Source: Symbiodinium natans
Taxonomy: Eukaryota > Sar > Dinophyceae > Suessiales > Symbiodiniaceae
Length of the DNA: 64,000 nt
Reading direction: 5' to 3'
NCBI GenBank assembly: GCA_905221605.1
Contig: CAJNDS010002600.1
Location: 186,001-250,000 of the forward strand
The position numbers were made by a program, and so were the translations under genes. The notes beneath the pieces were generated by a model that had not been told where the DNA came from, searched no databases, and saw nothing but the letters and a program-made list of their open reading frames with translations. This document shows positions 1-11,900 of the stretch, piece after piece (position 1 is the stretch's first letter; each line of letters begins with the position of its first letter).

Positions 1-190
1 TTTAGGGGTTTAGGGGTTTAGGGGTTTAGGGGTTTAGGGGTTTAGGGGTTTAGGGGTTTAGGGGTTTAGGGGTTTAGGGGGTTAGGGGGTTAGGGGTTTA
101 GGGGTTTAGGGGTTTAGGGGTTTAGGGGTTTAGGGGTTTAGGGGTTTAGGGGTTTAGGGGTTTAGGGGTTTAGGGGTTTAGGGGGTTTAG
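1..190. repeat. (TTTAGGGG)n telomere-like array
   Basis: The array is mostly an 8-base unit (TTTAGGGG), unlike the 7-base unit used in most of the window. The G-rich strand reads inward from position 1. A true left chromosome end would show the C-rich strand here, so this is an internal array, probably the 5' part of an intron cut by the window edge. Confidence 0.9.
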
Positions 191-250
191 GGCCTTGGAG
201 TTGCAAGGCAACCGCACTCACCACGGTGAGATCAAGAACATGTGGCAGTC

Positions 251-320
251 CGACAAGCCCTAAACCCTAAACCCTAAACCCTAAACCCTAAACCCTACAC
301 CCTACACCCTACACCCTAAA
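251..320. repeat. CCCTAAA/CCCTACA array, inverted relative to the array at 1-190
   Basis: C-rich telomere-like units with a patch of CCCTACA variants. With the G-rich array at 1-190 it makes an inverted pair separated by about 60 bp of unique sequence, a typical intron arrangement for this window. Confidence 0.85.
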
Positions 321-1593
321 CCCAAGAACATGGTCATACAACCTTTAAAGCCATCCCTCCGCGCAGGACAAGGCATGGGACCGGACCAACCAAAAGCCTC
401 GCCCTTGGCCAAGCGCATCGCGCGACCACCGCAAGGGCCACCAGCGCCCAAGGCGCAGGGGGCTTTGGGGATTTGGGGTTTAGGTTTTAGAGTTGAGGGT
501 TCAGGGTTTGGGTTGTTTTGAGGGGGCCTTGAGGGGTTTATGGTTTCTGGGGTTTGGCTATGGCCGTCTGTCGGGAGGCTTGTTTTTTGTTGGCATTTTT
601 TGTTGGGAGGCTGTAGGTTTTGATTCTTTTTGGTTATGTGATCCGGTCCAGGGCATCTGGTTAAGGCAGTTCAGGATTATTGTGTGGTGAGGGTTTTAGG
701 CGTTGTAGCAGGCAAGTTCGTTTTTGTTGGCTTTCTGCTTATATAAATGAATAATATAACTATATGTATATATATATATGTATACATATATATATATATA
801 TATGTATATGACGGTCTATTCAAGTCTCTATGGGTTGCAAGGACATCGGAAGGGATATCTACGATGAGGCGTTTGCCTTCTGTGCAGGCCTCTACCTGAT
901 CTTCCACCAGCCGATGGCATGAGTACTGTGCATTTGAGCACGATCCGCTTCGTTTACGTGTAAGAAGACATCCCCTAACCGACATGGGGACGTCATGAAT
1001 TTCGTACTGCATGCTATCATGGGAAGACTGAAGTGAGTATCACTTGCTGACCTCGCTTGTGAAGAAGCAAGCGTGGAGAACTGTTGCGTACCTGCTTGAA
1101 GTGAAGCCGCATCGCGCACGTCTTGTCATCAGGTAGCCCATGTTGCTGCAATTGAGCTGATACGAATGAGCGAGAACCGAGTGGGGAAGTGTGTGTGATG
1201 TGCGAGCTCACCACCTTGCGTCATCCAATTAAACAACTTAGACAAGCTTTCTGCAGTGATGGCTTCTGACAGCTGAACCATGGCTGACAGACCATTGCTA
1301 TCGCCCGCCTGGTAACCCAGAAAAAGTTGAGCAATGGCGAGTCTACGCGAGGGTTCGAGGGTCCAATGAGGGGGTCCAAGGGCATGTTGACTTGCAGCTG
1401 GCAACTTTCAGGTTCGGATGCTACCAGCTTGGCATGCGGTGAAGGTAATCATGGGAGCACCCTCCCAGGAGCGCCCTAAAACTGGTGAGGTCTAGGAGGA
1501 AGGGGGTGGGGAAATCCTTCGTTCGGTGCTGGAGCAACTGCCCTGGACCTGTCAAAGCACATACTTTATATCCTGGAAGCATTACGCCCCACA
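321..1593. other. Repeat-poor stretch with at most one candidate exon
   Basis: A GC-rich segment at about 375-458 lies between the C-rich array ending near 320 and G-rich telomere-like sequence from about 470. It has the position of an exon, but no family was recognised. A TA-rich microsatellite occupies about 746-810. Short minus-strand frames at 677-1404 overlap one another, have no family resemblance and run against the direction of every recognised gene, so they are not called. I see nothing else from 800 to 1593. Confidence 0.4.
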
Positions 1594-1690
1594 AACCCCA
1601 AACCCTGAACCGTAAACGCTAAACCCTAAACCCGAAACCCGAAACCCGCAACCCGAAACCCGAAACCCTAAACCCTAAACCCTAAACCCA
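1594..1690. repeat. CCCTAAA array with CCCGAAA variants
   Basis: A C-rich telomere-like array ending in AACCCAG, directly before a GC-rich candidate exon (about 1691-1735). G-rich motifs follow from about 1805 to 2055. Confidence 0.85.
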
Positions 1691-2155
1691 GTCCTGCGCG
1701 CCTCTGACCTCCGCGAAGGCCTCCAGACTGGAAGATGGACGTCTCTGAGAGTCATCTTTTTGGGATTCTGTTGGTGTTAGAGGGTTTTATACCGTTTATT
1801 CAGGTGTAGGGTTTAGGGTTTCGGGTTTAGGGTTGAGGGTTTATGGGTTTATAGGGTTTATAGGGTTAGGGTTGTTTGCGGTGTTTCTACGGTTTATAGG
1901 GTTTTAGGGTTTAAAGGGTTGTAGGGCCTCTACGGTAACCGACAAGTAGCCCACGTCGGGTTTAGGGTTTGCGGCCTAGAGGGATGTTACGGGATGTTTA
2001 GGATTTGGGGGGTCTCGGGTTTGGGGGGTTGGGGGGAGTCTAGGGTTTAGGGATGCGCGGAGACCGGCCAACAGTGCCTTACTGCGACATTCGCTTGGGT
2101 CTCGGACAAAAGCCACGCGAAGATGATTGAAGGCTCCGAATACTGTGTAGCTGTG

Positions 2156-2270
2156 CTTGGAGGTTCAGGGTACTTATCACCCCAGTTAGAACCGTACTTA
2201 TAAACCCTCTAAGTCCCCTAAGTATAAGTAGATTTATAAGTGGGGTTGTAAGTGCCCATCAACCTCCAAG
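2156..2270. mobile_element. Terminal-inverted-repeat element, family 1 (CTTGGAGGTT ends)
   Basis: The left end reads CTTGGAGGTTCAGGGTACTT and the right end AACCTCCAAG, its complement. The middle carries paired TTATAAG segments. Related copies lie at 11,658-11,910, 45,534-45,656, 47,216-47,264 (right half) and 55,801-55,910. It has no coding capacity and looks like a MITE or introner. Confidence 0.8.
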
Positions 2271-2295
2271 AGTGGAGGTGCACACCTTCTTGAAG

Positions 2296-2340
2296 CAGGC
2301 CTTCGAGCGCCTCACAGAGGCAGAGGGAACCCGAAGCCTC
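2296..2340 (+). CDS. Candidate exon upstream of the helicase core
   Basis: After an AG, the frame reads QAFERLTEAEGTRS. That is compatible with the poorly conserved helix before the GxGxHH motif of Ski2-type helicases, which would make it the exon preceding 3613. The match is short and the phase to the next exon was not established. It is a guess from position and composition. Confidence 0.3.
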
Positions 2341-2346
2341 GGAAAC

Positions 2347-2379
<33 letters not shown>

Positions 2380-2386
2380 GGGGGGG
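2347..2386. repeat. Poly(C)-poly(A)-poly(G) homopolymer junction
   Basis: About 20 C residues are followed directly by a run of A and then G. The same C-run/A-run junction recurs near 15,171 and 38,655, and as T-run/G-run near 52,864. Confidence 0.9.
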
Positions 2387-2394
2387 CTCTCGCT

Positions 2395-2492
2395 AAACCC
2401 TAAACCCTAAACCCTAAACCCTAAACCCTACACCCTACACCCTAAACCCTAAACCTTAAGCCCTAAACCCTAAACCCTAAACCCTAAACCCG
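2395..2492. repeat. CCCTAAA array
   Basis: Telomere-like C-rich units, including a few CCCTACA and one CCTTAAG variant. Confidence 0.9.
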
Positions 2493-2596
2493 GGTGGGTT
2501 TAGGGTAGGGCGGTTGCAGCACAACCCCCTGGTGGCAGGCAGACCAGCAGCTTCCCCAGGTGAGGCGCGCCAGCCTCCCAGTGACGGGATGGCTCT

Positions 2597-2815
2597 TTGG
2601 GGTTCAGGGCCTTCATGGCCTTCAGGCCTTTAGGGCCTTCAGGGCCTTCAGGGTCTTTTTGGCCTTTAGGGCCTTCAGGGCCTTCAGGGCCTTTAGGGTC
2701 TTTTTGGCCTTTCGGGCCTTTAGGGCCTTCAGGGCCTTCAGGGCCTTCAGGGCCTTTAGGGTCTTTTTGGCCTTTCGGGCCTTTAGGGCCTTCAGGGTCT
2801 TCAGGGCCTTGAGGG
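2597..2815. repeat. 9-bp minisatellite (GGGCCTTCA family) with a higher-order unit
   Basis: Tandem GGGCCTTCA/GGGCCTTTA units are interrupted at roughly 60-bp spacing by GGTCTTTTTGGCC. Because the unit is a multiple of three, it stays open in several frames on both strands. The collagen-like and AFR-repeat translations are by-products of the repeat, not evidence of a gene. Confidence 0.85.
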
Positions 2816-3612
2816 CACTTAAGCTTGATGACGTGGGAGGGGCTGAAGGTCTGGCAGCTGCTGCAGGTGTTCACAAATGCCGATACACAATCCTTCAGTT
2901 CGTTCCGCAGTACGCGACTAGGGTGGTTCTCGTCATGATGCACAGGAGACAAGCTGCGATGCCGGCTTGTGATGTCAATGAACATATAGTTGATTGCATG
3001 ATGCAAGTTGAAGTCGTGCGCCGTCCAGCAATTTTTACAGTGCTTTGAAACAAGGAGATATATATATATATATATATATATATCAACGATTATTCAAGGT
3101 GGGTGTTAAGTTTAGGATGTATGCAAATCCCCTTCTGACCCTCGCGGTACACAGGATTTCCCGACCAATGTTCCTGGACACTAACCCTAAACCCTAAACC
3201 CTAAACCCTAAATTGCATTGGGAGAAAGCCTCGCCCGATGAGACTGGAGGTTGTTTGTGGAACCAGGCCACTGCCTTTATTGACCCGAGCAGCCCTGAAC
3301 CGTCCTACACCCCAAAAAGCCCTAAACCCTAAGCCCTAAACCGTAAGCCTTAAACCCTAAACCCTAAACCCTAAACCCTAAACCCTAAACCCCACAATTC
3401 TTCCAAAAGCCCCCCCCCCCCCCAGTCCTAAACACTTAGCGTTGATGGGGGAAACTTGTGTATTCTTTTGCTTGCAGGCTTTAGTGGTTTAGGTGCTGGA
3501 TACCCGGAAGGCCAGCCTTTTCCCGAAAGATTCTAGCCCTAAACCCTAAACCCCAAACCCCAAACCCTAGACCCCAAACCCCTAAACCCTAAGCCCCTTC
3601 TGCCGCACCTAG

Positions 3613-6600
3613 GTCGCCGAGCTTGCGGGGCGTGGGGTGGGGATCCACCATGGGGGGCGGCGTGGCTGCAGTCTTCAAACCCTTCCCAAAGCCACTCCAA
3701 AATCCGAGGCTGCTTGTGGATCTAGTCCTGGATCTTGGTTCCATGTAGATTCCCGTCCACGACAGGAATCGCTCTCTCGTACTTCATGCTGCTGACGGTA
3801 TAAAGCCCAAAGTTCCTGAAAGCTGAACCCCAAACCCTAAACCCCTGATGCTGCATCCGAAGCCCTAGGCCCCTGAGAACCCGTAAAGGCCCCTGAATCC
3901 TAGCCCTAAACCCTAAACCCTAAACCCTAAACCCTAAACCCTAAACCCTAAACCCTAAACCCTAAACCCTAAACCCTAAACCCTAAACCCTAAACCCTAA
4001 ACCCTAAACCCTAAACCCTCGACCTTGCGAGCCGGGCCAAGGTTGCTGCCCGTGGTGAAGGAGGTTCGGCGCACAGGTTCGTAGATGGAGAGACCTTATC
4101 TGAGATCGCTACACTATTTTTTGCTATTTTATGTTTCGGTTTTCATGCTTTATATATTATATATGTAGATAGATAGATATATATATATGTAGATATATGG
4201 GTGGTTGTCAAAATCATGGTCCCTTTTTGGATCCCTATGATAATACGGCACCTAATATTTAGGGTACCCCAAAAGGGATCATAATTTTGACAACCACCCA
4301 TATATATATATATATATATATATGTATATGTATATACATATGTCATTTGTATGAGTAATTGCCGTTCTATTGCTGCATTGTCATGCCAGTACATCGTTAA
4401 CCCTTCTTGTGGGTTTCGGAGCAGAAATCCTCCAATGGCCACCTTGTGAAATCTCGCTGGGTCGTTGGAGGGGCCAGGGTCGGCGGGTAGATTGAGCTCC
4501 TCCATGTGACTCAGGCGGTGGAGTTGCTGTTCTCCCGTTCCCTTGTGCAATCCCGGCCTGTTCTCAGTTCGTTTGCAGTTGGGCGGCAGTGGTAGACGCC
4601 CTGAACCCCAAACCCTAAACCCCAAACTTGAAACCCTAGACCCGAAACCCTCAACCCTAAACCCACGCCGCGCGTGACGCCGCACGCAGCATCTGCCGCT
4701 GGGACTGGGACACTGCCAGGAAGATCCTCATTGCGACCGAGACCTTCGCGATGGGAGTGAATATGCCGGCGCGAAGCGTGATCTTCACAGCCTGGGCCGC
4801 TTGTCGAGAGTCGAAGGTTTGAACCGTGGGCCCTTAGTATGGTCCCTTTCCCTTGTTTACAGGGATCCGAAGTATGGGCCCTTAATATATGCCCTAGAGA
4901 GAGTGTGCGCGCAGTTCTTTGGGACAAAGAGAACCCGCAAAGTTGGGAGCAGCGCACGCTATCGGACTTGTTCCTTCTTGAGCAGGGTTTTACCCGCAGG
5001 GCTTCTTAGGCGCGGAATTTCAGAATGTGCTTTGCGGGCAGCAATCCCTGCCATTTTGAGAGTTTTTGGTAGCACTTGCAGGAACAACACAGGTCAAGCC
5101 CATGGCCCTGGAGAAGAGCACGATGAGAAAGCAAGCAAAATCTACCCCTCAAGCGGCCCCAAGCGTCTAAACCCTAAGCCCTAAGCCCTAAACCCTCCAA
5201 AAAGGGCCTTTTCGAGGTCAAGCACGACGGCGCTCAGCGGCGAGCTTTGCTGCCGTCGGAATACACCCAGATGGCCGGAAGGGCCGGCAGAAGAGGCTGG
5301 GAAGGGCTCTTGGGGAGAAAACCTGAAAGCTCCAGAAGCTTCGGAAAGTGCATTCTTGTTCAAGCAAGCGTTCCCCCTGTGCACCTGAAACGAAGCTGAA
5401 ACGAACCCTGAGGCTTAGACTCCGAGGGCCACGTCTTCCTGCTTTGTGGCGACGAAGTGCCCGACCAGAAACAGATCACTCGCATGATGACCAGCAAGGC
5501 CGGACCTCCTGCTAATCTCCGTGAAATTTCGGTGTCAGGGTCCGCGAGTTCTTCGAGGGTGGCTCCGGGCCTGCGGTTAGGGATGGTGAGGTTTTAGGGC
5601 TTAGGGTTCAGCATCTCAAGTCCGAGCATTCACTGGTCAAGCTCGCTACCCTGGTATACTGTCATTTTAATGAACCTTAAACCCTAGACCCTAGACCCTG
5701 AACCCTCAGTCCCCTAAAACTCTAGGGAGGGCCGCCCACGAAGTTTGGAAAGAATGCTGGCGAATTAGGCAAATGCCCACGAATTAGGCGCATGTTGCCA
5801 CCCACTTGGACCATTCAGGTTTATGTACATCACGAAAGGGGGTGCTCTTGGCTGGGCACTTTAAGGTAAACTTTAAGGATTCTCGGGGGATACTCTGAGG
5901 TTGGGCACTGCAGGTTTTGTGGGATGCGCCTGGGCACTCCAGGGATGTTCTGGGGATACTCTTGGGGCGGGGCACTCCATGTTCGGTTGACGCCGTTCTC
6001 CTGTGGCTTCTCGAGCAACTGCACCTAGCTTTCGCTCCTGCCGTCCCCCACAGGGTTCAGGTTTAGGCTTCTTGGCTCTTGGGCTGAGCCTTGGAGGGGC
6101 CCTGTGGAACCCTAAACCCTAAACCCTAAACTGTGGCCGTGCTCTCTGCCCGCAGGCAGAGCCACTGGCGTCACGCTTTCGGGTGACCTTCGCGATGATC
6201 CTGCAGATGAAGCTCTGCAAGCGATTTCTGGGGTCGGGAGTCTTTTTGGGGACCAAAGGAACCGTGTAGGGTATATAAATATACGTATAAATCAATAAAT
6301 AAATTTATAAATATAAATATAAACAAAAATATATGTATGACCCCATTGTTAGGGTTCTTTTGGTCGCAAAAATTTGAGTGTGTGGTAGGTTCTGGCAGGT
6401 ACGGATGTGGGGGCATACCGCTCTCACATTGGGGTTTCATTATTTCAAGGGGCGTCTTCTTTCGAACAACCCCCCATGTGCGCCAAGACCCTTAGCGCCC
6501 AAACCCTACGCCCAAGACCCGAAACCCTAGACCCTAAACCCTAAAACCCCAAACCCTAAACCCTAGACCCTAAACCCTCAACCCTAAACCCTAGACCCTA

Positions 6601-8186
6601 AACCCTAAAACCCTAGACCCTAAAACCCCAAACCCTATACCCCAAACCCTAAACCCTAAACCGCCCAGGAAGCGCTTCTCGCAAAGCGGGGTGCAGGTCG
6701 AGGACCTCCTGGGACAGTCCTTCCTGGAGAATGCCCGGGCGCGGCGCAGGCCTGGGCCAAAGCCCCTGGAACCAACCTGTGCCCTGAAAGGTCAGCTCGG
6801 TTTATAGCGCTCGTGGGGGTTCATGTTTTGTTTTGTTTTTTTTTGTGGTTTTGGGTTTTAGGGTTTATAGGGTATATAGGGTTTGGGGTTCAGGAGAGCT
6901 CCCAGATTGCTATGCAGCGCTTCTATCAACCCAGAGAAGCCAGTCCCAAACCCTAAGCGCTAAACCGAAATGCTAAACCCTAAACCCCTATAGTCCTAAA
7001 CCCGAAACCCTAAACCCACAACCCCTATAGTCCTAAACCCTAAACCCTAAACCCTAAACCCTAAACCCTAAACCCTAAACCCTAAACCCTAAACCCTAAA
7101 CCCTAATCCCTAAACCAGCCAAATGGGATCTGCCACAGGCCGGAGGCGCGAAGGCACCTCAAGGACCGCATGCAGCAGCTGGAGGCCTGTTACCTTGAAA
7201 CTGCTGGTGTTTGGGGTTTAGGGTTTCGATTTAGGGTTGAGGGTTTAGGGTTTAGGGTTTAGGGTTCAGGGTTCAGGGTTCAGGTTTTGGGGTTTAGGGT
7301 TTGGGGTTTACAGGGTTTGGGGTTAGTAGGGTTGAGGCTTTCTCGGGTTTGAGGTTTGTAGGGTTTCGTAGGGTTTTTACTTGTAGGGTTGAGGAATCTT
7401 GTGCGACTTAGGTGGCTTTCAGCATGTTGGGCTTCTGCTGTTGGAGGGTGGTTGAGGGCTCTCGGCTCAGGGTTCTTCGTTACATCACCCTAAACCCTAA
7501 ACCCTAAACCCTAAACCCTAAACCCTAAACCCTAAACCCTAAACCCTAAACCCTAAACCCTAAACCCTAAACCCTAAACCCTAAACCCTAAACCCTAAAC
7601 CCTAAACCCTAAACCATCGCTGCGCCTCCTCTAGCCCGGCGAGGCCCTTCCGGCCGTGCAATGCATCCTCGGTGAGCCAGACATCGAGGAGTCTGGCTTT
7701 GAACCCCGGTATCGCTAGTTTCGGAAACCCGTTAGGGTTTAGAATTGTCTGTAGCTGGAGGACTACGCGGCCTGGGAAGACGAAGCGAGAAGCTTGGGCA
7801 TTCTGCCAGCAGCTGAGTTCTCTTGGTGCTGCGGATGCCCTTGACCTGAGTTCGGGAGCGTCTAGTCTGGTGAACACTTAACCCTAAAACCCTTCTTCCC
7901 TAAAGCTCACAAACCTAAAAGCCCAGTGCCCTCATACCTGAATCTGCAACCCGAAGTCATTAGCGCGTTTTAGGGTTTCCCAGGGCTTCGGGTGTTCTGA
8001 AAGGACAAGCAGCGCCTCTCAACTCTAAGCCCTAAACCCCAAACCCCGAACCCTAAACCCCAAATCCTAAACCCTAAACCCTAAACCCGAAATCCCAAAC
8101 CCTACAGGATCCCAGCAAAGCACACGGGAGGTTGCACCGGCGACTCTATGAGTCGAAATCTCGAGACCGCATCTTCTGCCCAGGGC
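3613..8186 (+). CDS. SKI2: Ski2/Mtr4-type DExH RNA helicase, helicase-core exons (3' part missing here)
   Basis: A superfamily-2 RNA helicase that feeds RNA to the exosome (known role of the family). Twelve exons join: 3613-3656, 4042-4063, 4515-4546, 4720-4795, 5217-5295, 5413-5498, 6156-6220, 6669-6749, 7139-7184, 7635-7688, 7755-~7813, 8108-8186. In order they give GRGVGIHHGG, LLPVVKE, AVELLFSRSLV, ATETFAMGVNMPAR, VKHDG, LPSEYTQMAGRAGRRG (motif VI), VFLLCGDEVPDQKQITRMMTSKA, SRFRVTFAMIL, VQVEDLLGQSF, coiled residues, then RIFCPGRG at the start of the arch. KHDG and the FSRxLVK spacing favour SKI2 over MTR4. Splice phases match from 3613 to 7184; the 7813/8108 join is unchecked. Most donors are GC. 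The N-terminus precedes the window. The arch and DSHCT domains do not follow; matching exons lie at 53-61 kb. Confidence 0.85.
3901..4018. repeat. CCCTAAA array ending 23 nt before a 22-nt exon
   Basis: A nearly pure 7-base array. The acceptor of exon 4042-4063 follows it. Confidence 0.95.
4198..4300. mobile_element. Terminal-inverted-repeat element flanked by TA repeats
   Basis: The ends are TGGGTGGTTGTCAAAATCAT and TTTTGACAACCACCCA, which are complementary. Both sides are long (TA)n tracts (4150-4197 and 4301-4330), as if the element inserted into a microsatellite or duplicated a TA target. It sits in the intron 4064-4514 of the helicase. Confidence 0.8.
6508..6662. repeat. CCCTAAA array with CCCTAGA variants
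   Basis: It ends a few bases before the AG of helicase exon 6669-6749. Confidence 0.9.
7031..7117. repeat. CCCTAAA array before exon 7139
   Basis: A pure 7-base units, ending 21 nt before the exon. The G-rich partner begins at about 7207, after the exon. Confidence 0.9.
7490..7615. repeat. CCCTAAA array before exon 7635
   Basis: About 18 units. With the G-rich stretch 7207-7400 it brackets the intron between exons 7139-7184 and 7635-7688. Confidence 0.95.
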
Positions 8187-8966
8187 GTGGCTCTCATCAG
8201 GGTTTAGGGTTATAGGATTAGAGTTTGGGGTTTAGGGTTTAGGACTATAGGGTTTTGGGGTTTTGGGTTTAGTAGTAAAGGGCTGCTTAGGGCCTTCAGC
8301 TCTCTTTGGGGCTTGCGTTCTTGGTGGGCTTTTGCGATATTTGTTTGGGCGTTTTTCAAGGCTTCTCCAAATGGGATGCAGAGGTACATAGTTTCCAACA
8401 GTTGGGGTTCCGTCTCTACCTGCAAACATGGTAGCATCCCCTCAGCGGGACCCCAGTCGTCGGAACCACTGTGCTCAGAATGGCTATTGCGGGGTATCTT
8501 CCTAAAGCAAGTCAGGAGAAAGCCCTAAACCCTAAACCCTATTGAGGAAGAGAAGCCTGGAGGCTGCGGTAGAAGGATATTTTTGTGCCTAAGGGTTTAA
8601 GGGTTTATAGGGCGTAGGGTTTGAGAACAGCGTATGCACGCTCATGCAACTTGTTCCCTCTGTTGAAAGCTGCTCAAGCCAGGCTGCACCATTCCCAATG
8701 GTCGGTTGATGCGGCCTCAAAGCGCCCCAAAACCGGGTTAGGGTTTAGGGTTTGAAGGGCCGAAAGGGCACTAGGTCTTCGGCAGATGCTGAAGGGGTCA
8801 GGGACCCTAAGCCCCACAGAGCCTAGGGCCTGTAAACCCCTAAACCCCTAAACCCCTTAACCCCTAAACCCCTAAACCCCCAAACCCTAAACCCTAAGCC
8901 CTATAAACCCTTGGGTTCCAAGGGTCTCAGCGGTGTTTTTTTTGTGTTTTTTGCGGCTTCGACGCC
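8187..8966. other. Spacer between helicase exons and the isomerase gene
   Basis: It holds G-rich telomere-like sequence (8200-8280), an unrecognised open stretch (about 8310-8510) and C-rich variants (8830-8910). A T-rich tract TTTTTTTTGTGTTTTTTG lies at about 8937-8953, close before the isomerase start codon. Dinoflagellate promoters often carry TTTT motifs, and mature 5' ends come from spliced-leader addition at an AG. Both are possible here and neither is proven. No exons for the missing helicase C-terminus were found. Confidence 0.5.
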
Positions 8967-11900
8967 ATGGCGGGCACTTTGCAGTCCTTGCGCTACTCGC
9001 GCAGTGGCGGCCTGGAGGTCTTGGATCAGCTGAAGGCCGAGCGTTCGAGGGTTTAGGTTTAGGGTTTGGGGTTTAGGGTTTAGGGTTTAGTGTTTAGGGT
9101 TTAGGGTTTAGGGTTCTCACCCATGATTGTGTTCGGTTAATGGGGTTTGTCGAGAGACTTCTGTTGAGCTGTGGGGGATGCAGAGCTCTGTTGCGGCTTA
9201 GGGGTTTTGGGGCTTTGGTCTTGGGCTGGGCTCCCCTTTTTGGAAGTTGCTTTGGGACGACGGCAGAGAGTTGAGAGTGAGCGAGTGGCCCACGGCCACG
9301 AGAAAAACGGGGCCCTTTGCGGCCACTACAAAAATGAAGGTGTTGCTTAACATGCCGTCATTCTTGCTGGTTGCGGTCTCGAGATTAGGGTTCGGGCCTT
9401 TAAGCTTAGAGGGTGCAAGCCCTGACACCCATGCAGGTACCCCAAAGCAAGCAGTACGTGCCCATCCGGAATGCGGAGGATGCGTGGCCGCTTGGCTATG
9501 CTTGGCTGCCGACGGGCGTTGCAACGGAAGGTTGCGCATTGCTAGGGTTCGAAGCTGTGGAGAGAGCAGGATCAGGACGTTCGTGTTGGCCGTGCAGTCA
9601 CAGCAAAACTTGGCCCAAGCCACTCCGCAGGCACGAAAAGGCCCCGATGCTCGTACATCCCTGAGCAGACTGAAGTCCAAAAGCCCCTGAAGCCCCTGAA
9701 GCCCAGAAACCGTGCATCCCGGAAACTGAAACCCGAAGCCATGAACATCTGTCTGAAGGAGTGCCGTGCGCTCAATGCAGGCAGAGCTGGCATGGGACAC
9801 GTGGACAACTTGAAGGTTGAGTCACTTAGTTTAGGGCATGCGAGAATACCTATGCCACGTGCTGCAGGGTTGAAGGTTGTGCTCAGCGCAGGTTAGCTGC
9901 CGCAGCAAGCATAAAGGCTTCGTCAGCTTGGGGACAGGTGAACTTGCTCGGGATGTGATGGGTTTGCGTCGGGTGAGAGAATAGGAGCACAGCTTCAGAG
10001 TTGCAGGTTCGAGGCTTTACCAGGAAGTCAGAGCTCCCTAAACCCTAAACCCTAAACCCTCTACATCTTCAGATCAACAACCCTGAGCACACCACTGTCC
10101 CTAAACCCTAAACCCTAAACCCTAAACCCTAAACCCTAAACCCTAAACCCTAAACCCTAAACCCTAAACCCTAAACCCTAAACCCTAAACCCTAAACCCT
10201 AAACCCTAAACCCTAAACCCCCACCAACCCCAAACCCGAGTGACAGCCCTGATAGGTCCGCGGTGCCCCGCTGATCGCCATGGTGTCTGCACTGGGTCTG
10301 GCTGTCGAGGCAGGAGGGGGGCAAGGTTTGGTTTAGGGTTTAGGGTTTGGGGTTTAGGGTTTAGGGTTTAGGGCTTAGGGTTTAGGGTTTGGGGTTTAGG
10401 GTTCGGGGCTTTTGTGGTTTCGGGTTTAGGGTTTAGGATTTAGAGGGGCGGGGGCACGAGCTAGGGTTTGAAGTCTTCTCTCCGAGGACCAGTTTGGAAC
10501 TAATCACGAGTTCCTCTATTACCTATGAGGTTGAAAGGTATACCCAGTTACCTAGTTGCACTACCGTGGCTGCTCTTTTTTTTTACTGGTACTAACATTA
10601 TGATGATTTCTACTGTTGCCGAAACTTCAGCACCCTACCGAAGCCCCTGATCCCTATTTAAAGCCTGCTCCCAGCAGCTCTCCAAGGCCACCAAGCGAGC
10701 CAAGGATCCTCCGGAAGAGGCACCTGGGCGTTTTAGGGTTTAGGGTTTAGGGTGTAGGGTTTCTTTTTTGGCCAGGAGGGGGGGGGGGTTGGCCCTTCAG
10801 TTTTGAGGACTTTGGGGGTTTTCGGGTTTAGTGGTTAGGGTTCATTTAGAGATATTTAGAGTTTGTTGAAGGCTTTGGGGGCTTCAGGGTAGATGCTCTA
10901 GAGCCACCTTTGCAAGAGCGTCCCGAGTGCGTTGCGATGCCTCAGCGGCCTGGTTGCAGGATGCAGCTGCGTGGCTCAGGCAGAAGATGCAGCGACCTCA
11001 GGCAAGTCTCGCAACTGTAAATATACAAATATTCCCTATGTTAATCCTTACAAGGGGGAGTATATTTTTTGTTTTTTTAATTTTCGGGGGGTTCTTAAGC
11101 AATTAGTAGCTTGGGCATCTCAGGTCGTACTTAAGGACCTCCCGGCCCACGGCCGTCAATCTGTTCAACGCGATGGAGGCTCTTCAGGAGGCGGGTGTGC
11201 CGACGCGTTGATGGGGCAGTACCCGGAGACTCCAAAAAACCCCTTAATTAGGGAGCATCCCTAAACTTTCATAGGAACCCCTAGTATGGTTTCAGGTATA
11301 TTCCCCGAATTAAGGGGATATTAAGGGGTTTTGGAGTCCCTGAGTACGAGGCAGCACGAACGCCTGGGCCAGGTTGTCAGCGGAGTCGCCGGGTCCAGCA
11401 ACTCGAAGGCGGGGCTTTGAGAGCAGACTACGCCCTATGTCCTGAGGACCAAAATGAACCCTAAAATTGGGGTCATAGACCCTATACTACTATATATCCG
11501 ATGAAGGTCGTATGAGCCAGAAACCCTTTTTGGGGTATTACTATAAATCCGATTAAGGTAGTATGAGCCAGAAACCCCTTTTGGGGTTCATTTGTCCCCA
11601 AGGTAGACTGCCAAATTATCTTCGAGTAGGCTTGTCTGGCGGCTTTGGTCCCGCGCACTTGGAGGTTCCTGGTACTTATGAACCAATCTTTGCTGTACTT
11701 GTAACCCTCTTAGGGAACTTAGGGGGCTTATAAGTGGGTTGTAAGTACAGTTCAAACCCTAAACCCTAAACCCTAAACCCTAAACCCTAAACCCTAAACC
11801 CTAAACCCTAAACCCTAAACCCTAAACCCCAAACCCTAAACCCTAAACCCTAAACCCCAAGGTTAGTAAGTACAGTTCTAGTAGGTTAGGAAGTACCATG

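Noticed and set aside
1-190. Chromosome end (telomere) at the left edge
   Set aside because: The G-rich strand reads inward. A left telomere should show the C-rich strand, and identical arrays occur throughout the window.
2500-3048. Collagen-like (GPEGPKG) and AFR-repeat proteins on both strands
   Set aside because: The translation is created by a 9-bp minisatellite open in several frames. No flanking domain, signal peptide or exon structure supports it.
4143-4685. Minus-strand frame rich in Tyr/Ile
   Set aside because: It runs through TA microsatellites and an inverted-repeat element, and crosses the + strand helicase exon 4515-4546.
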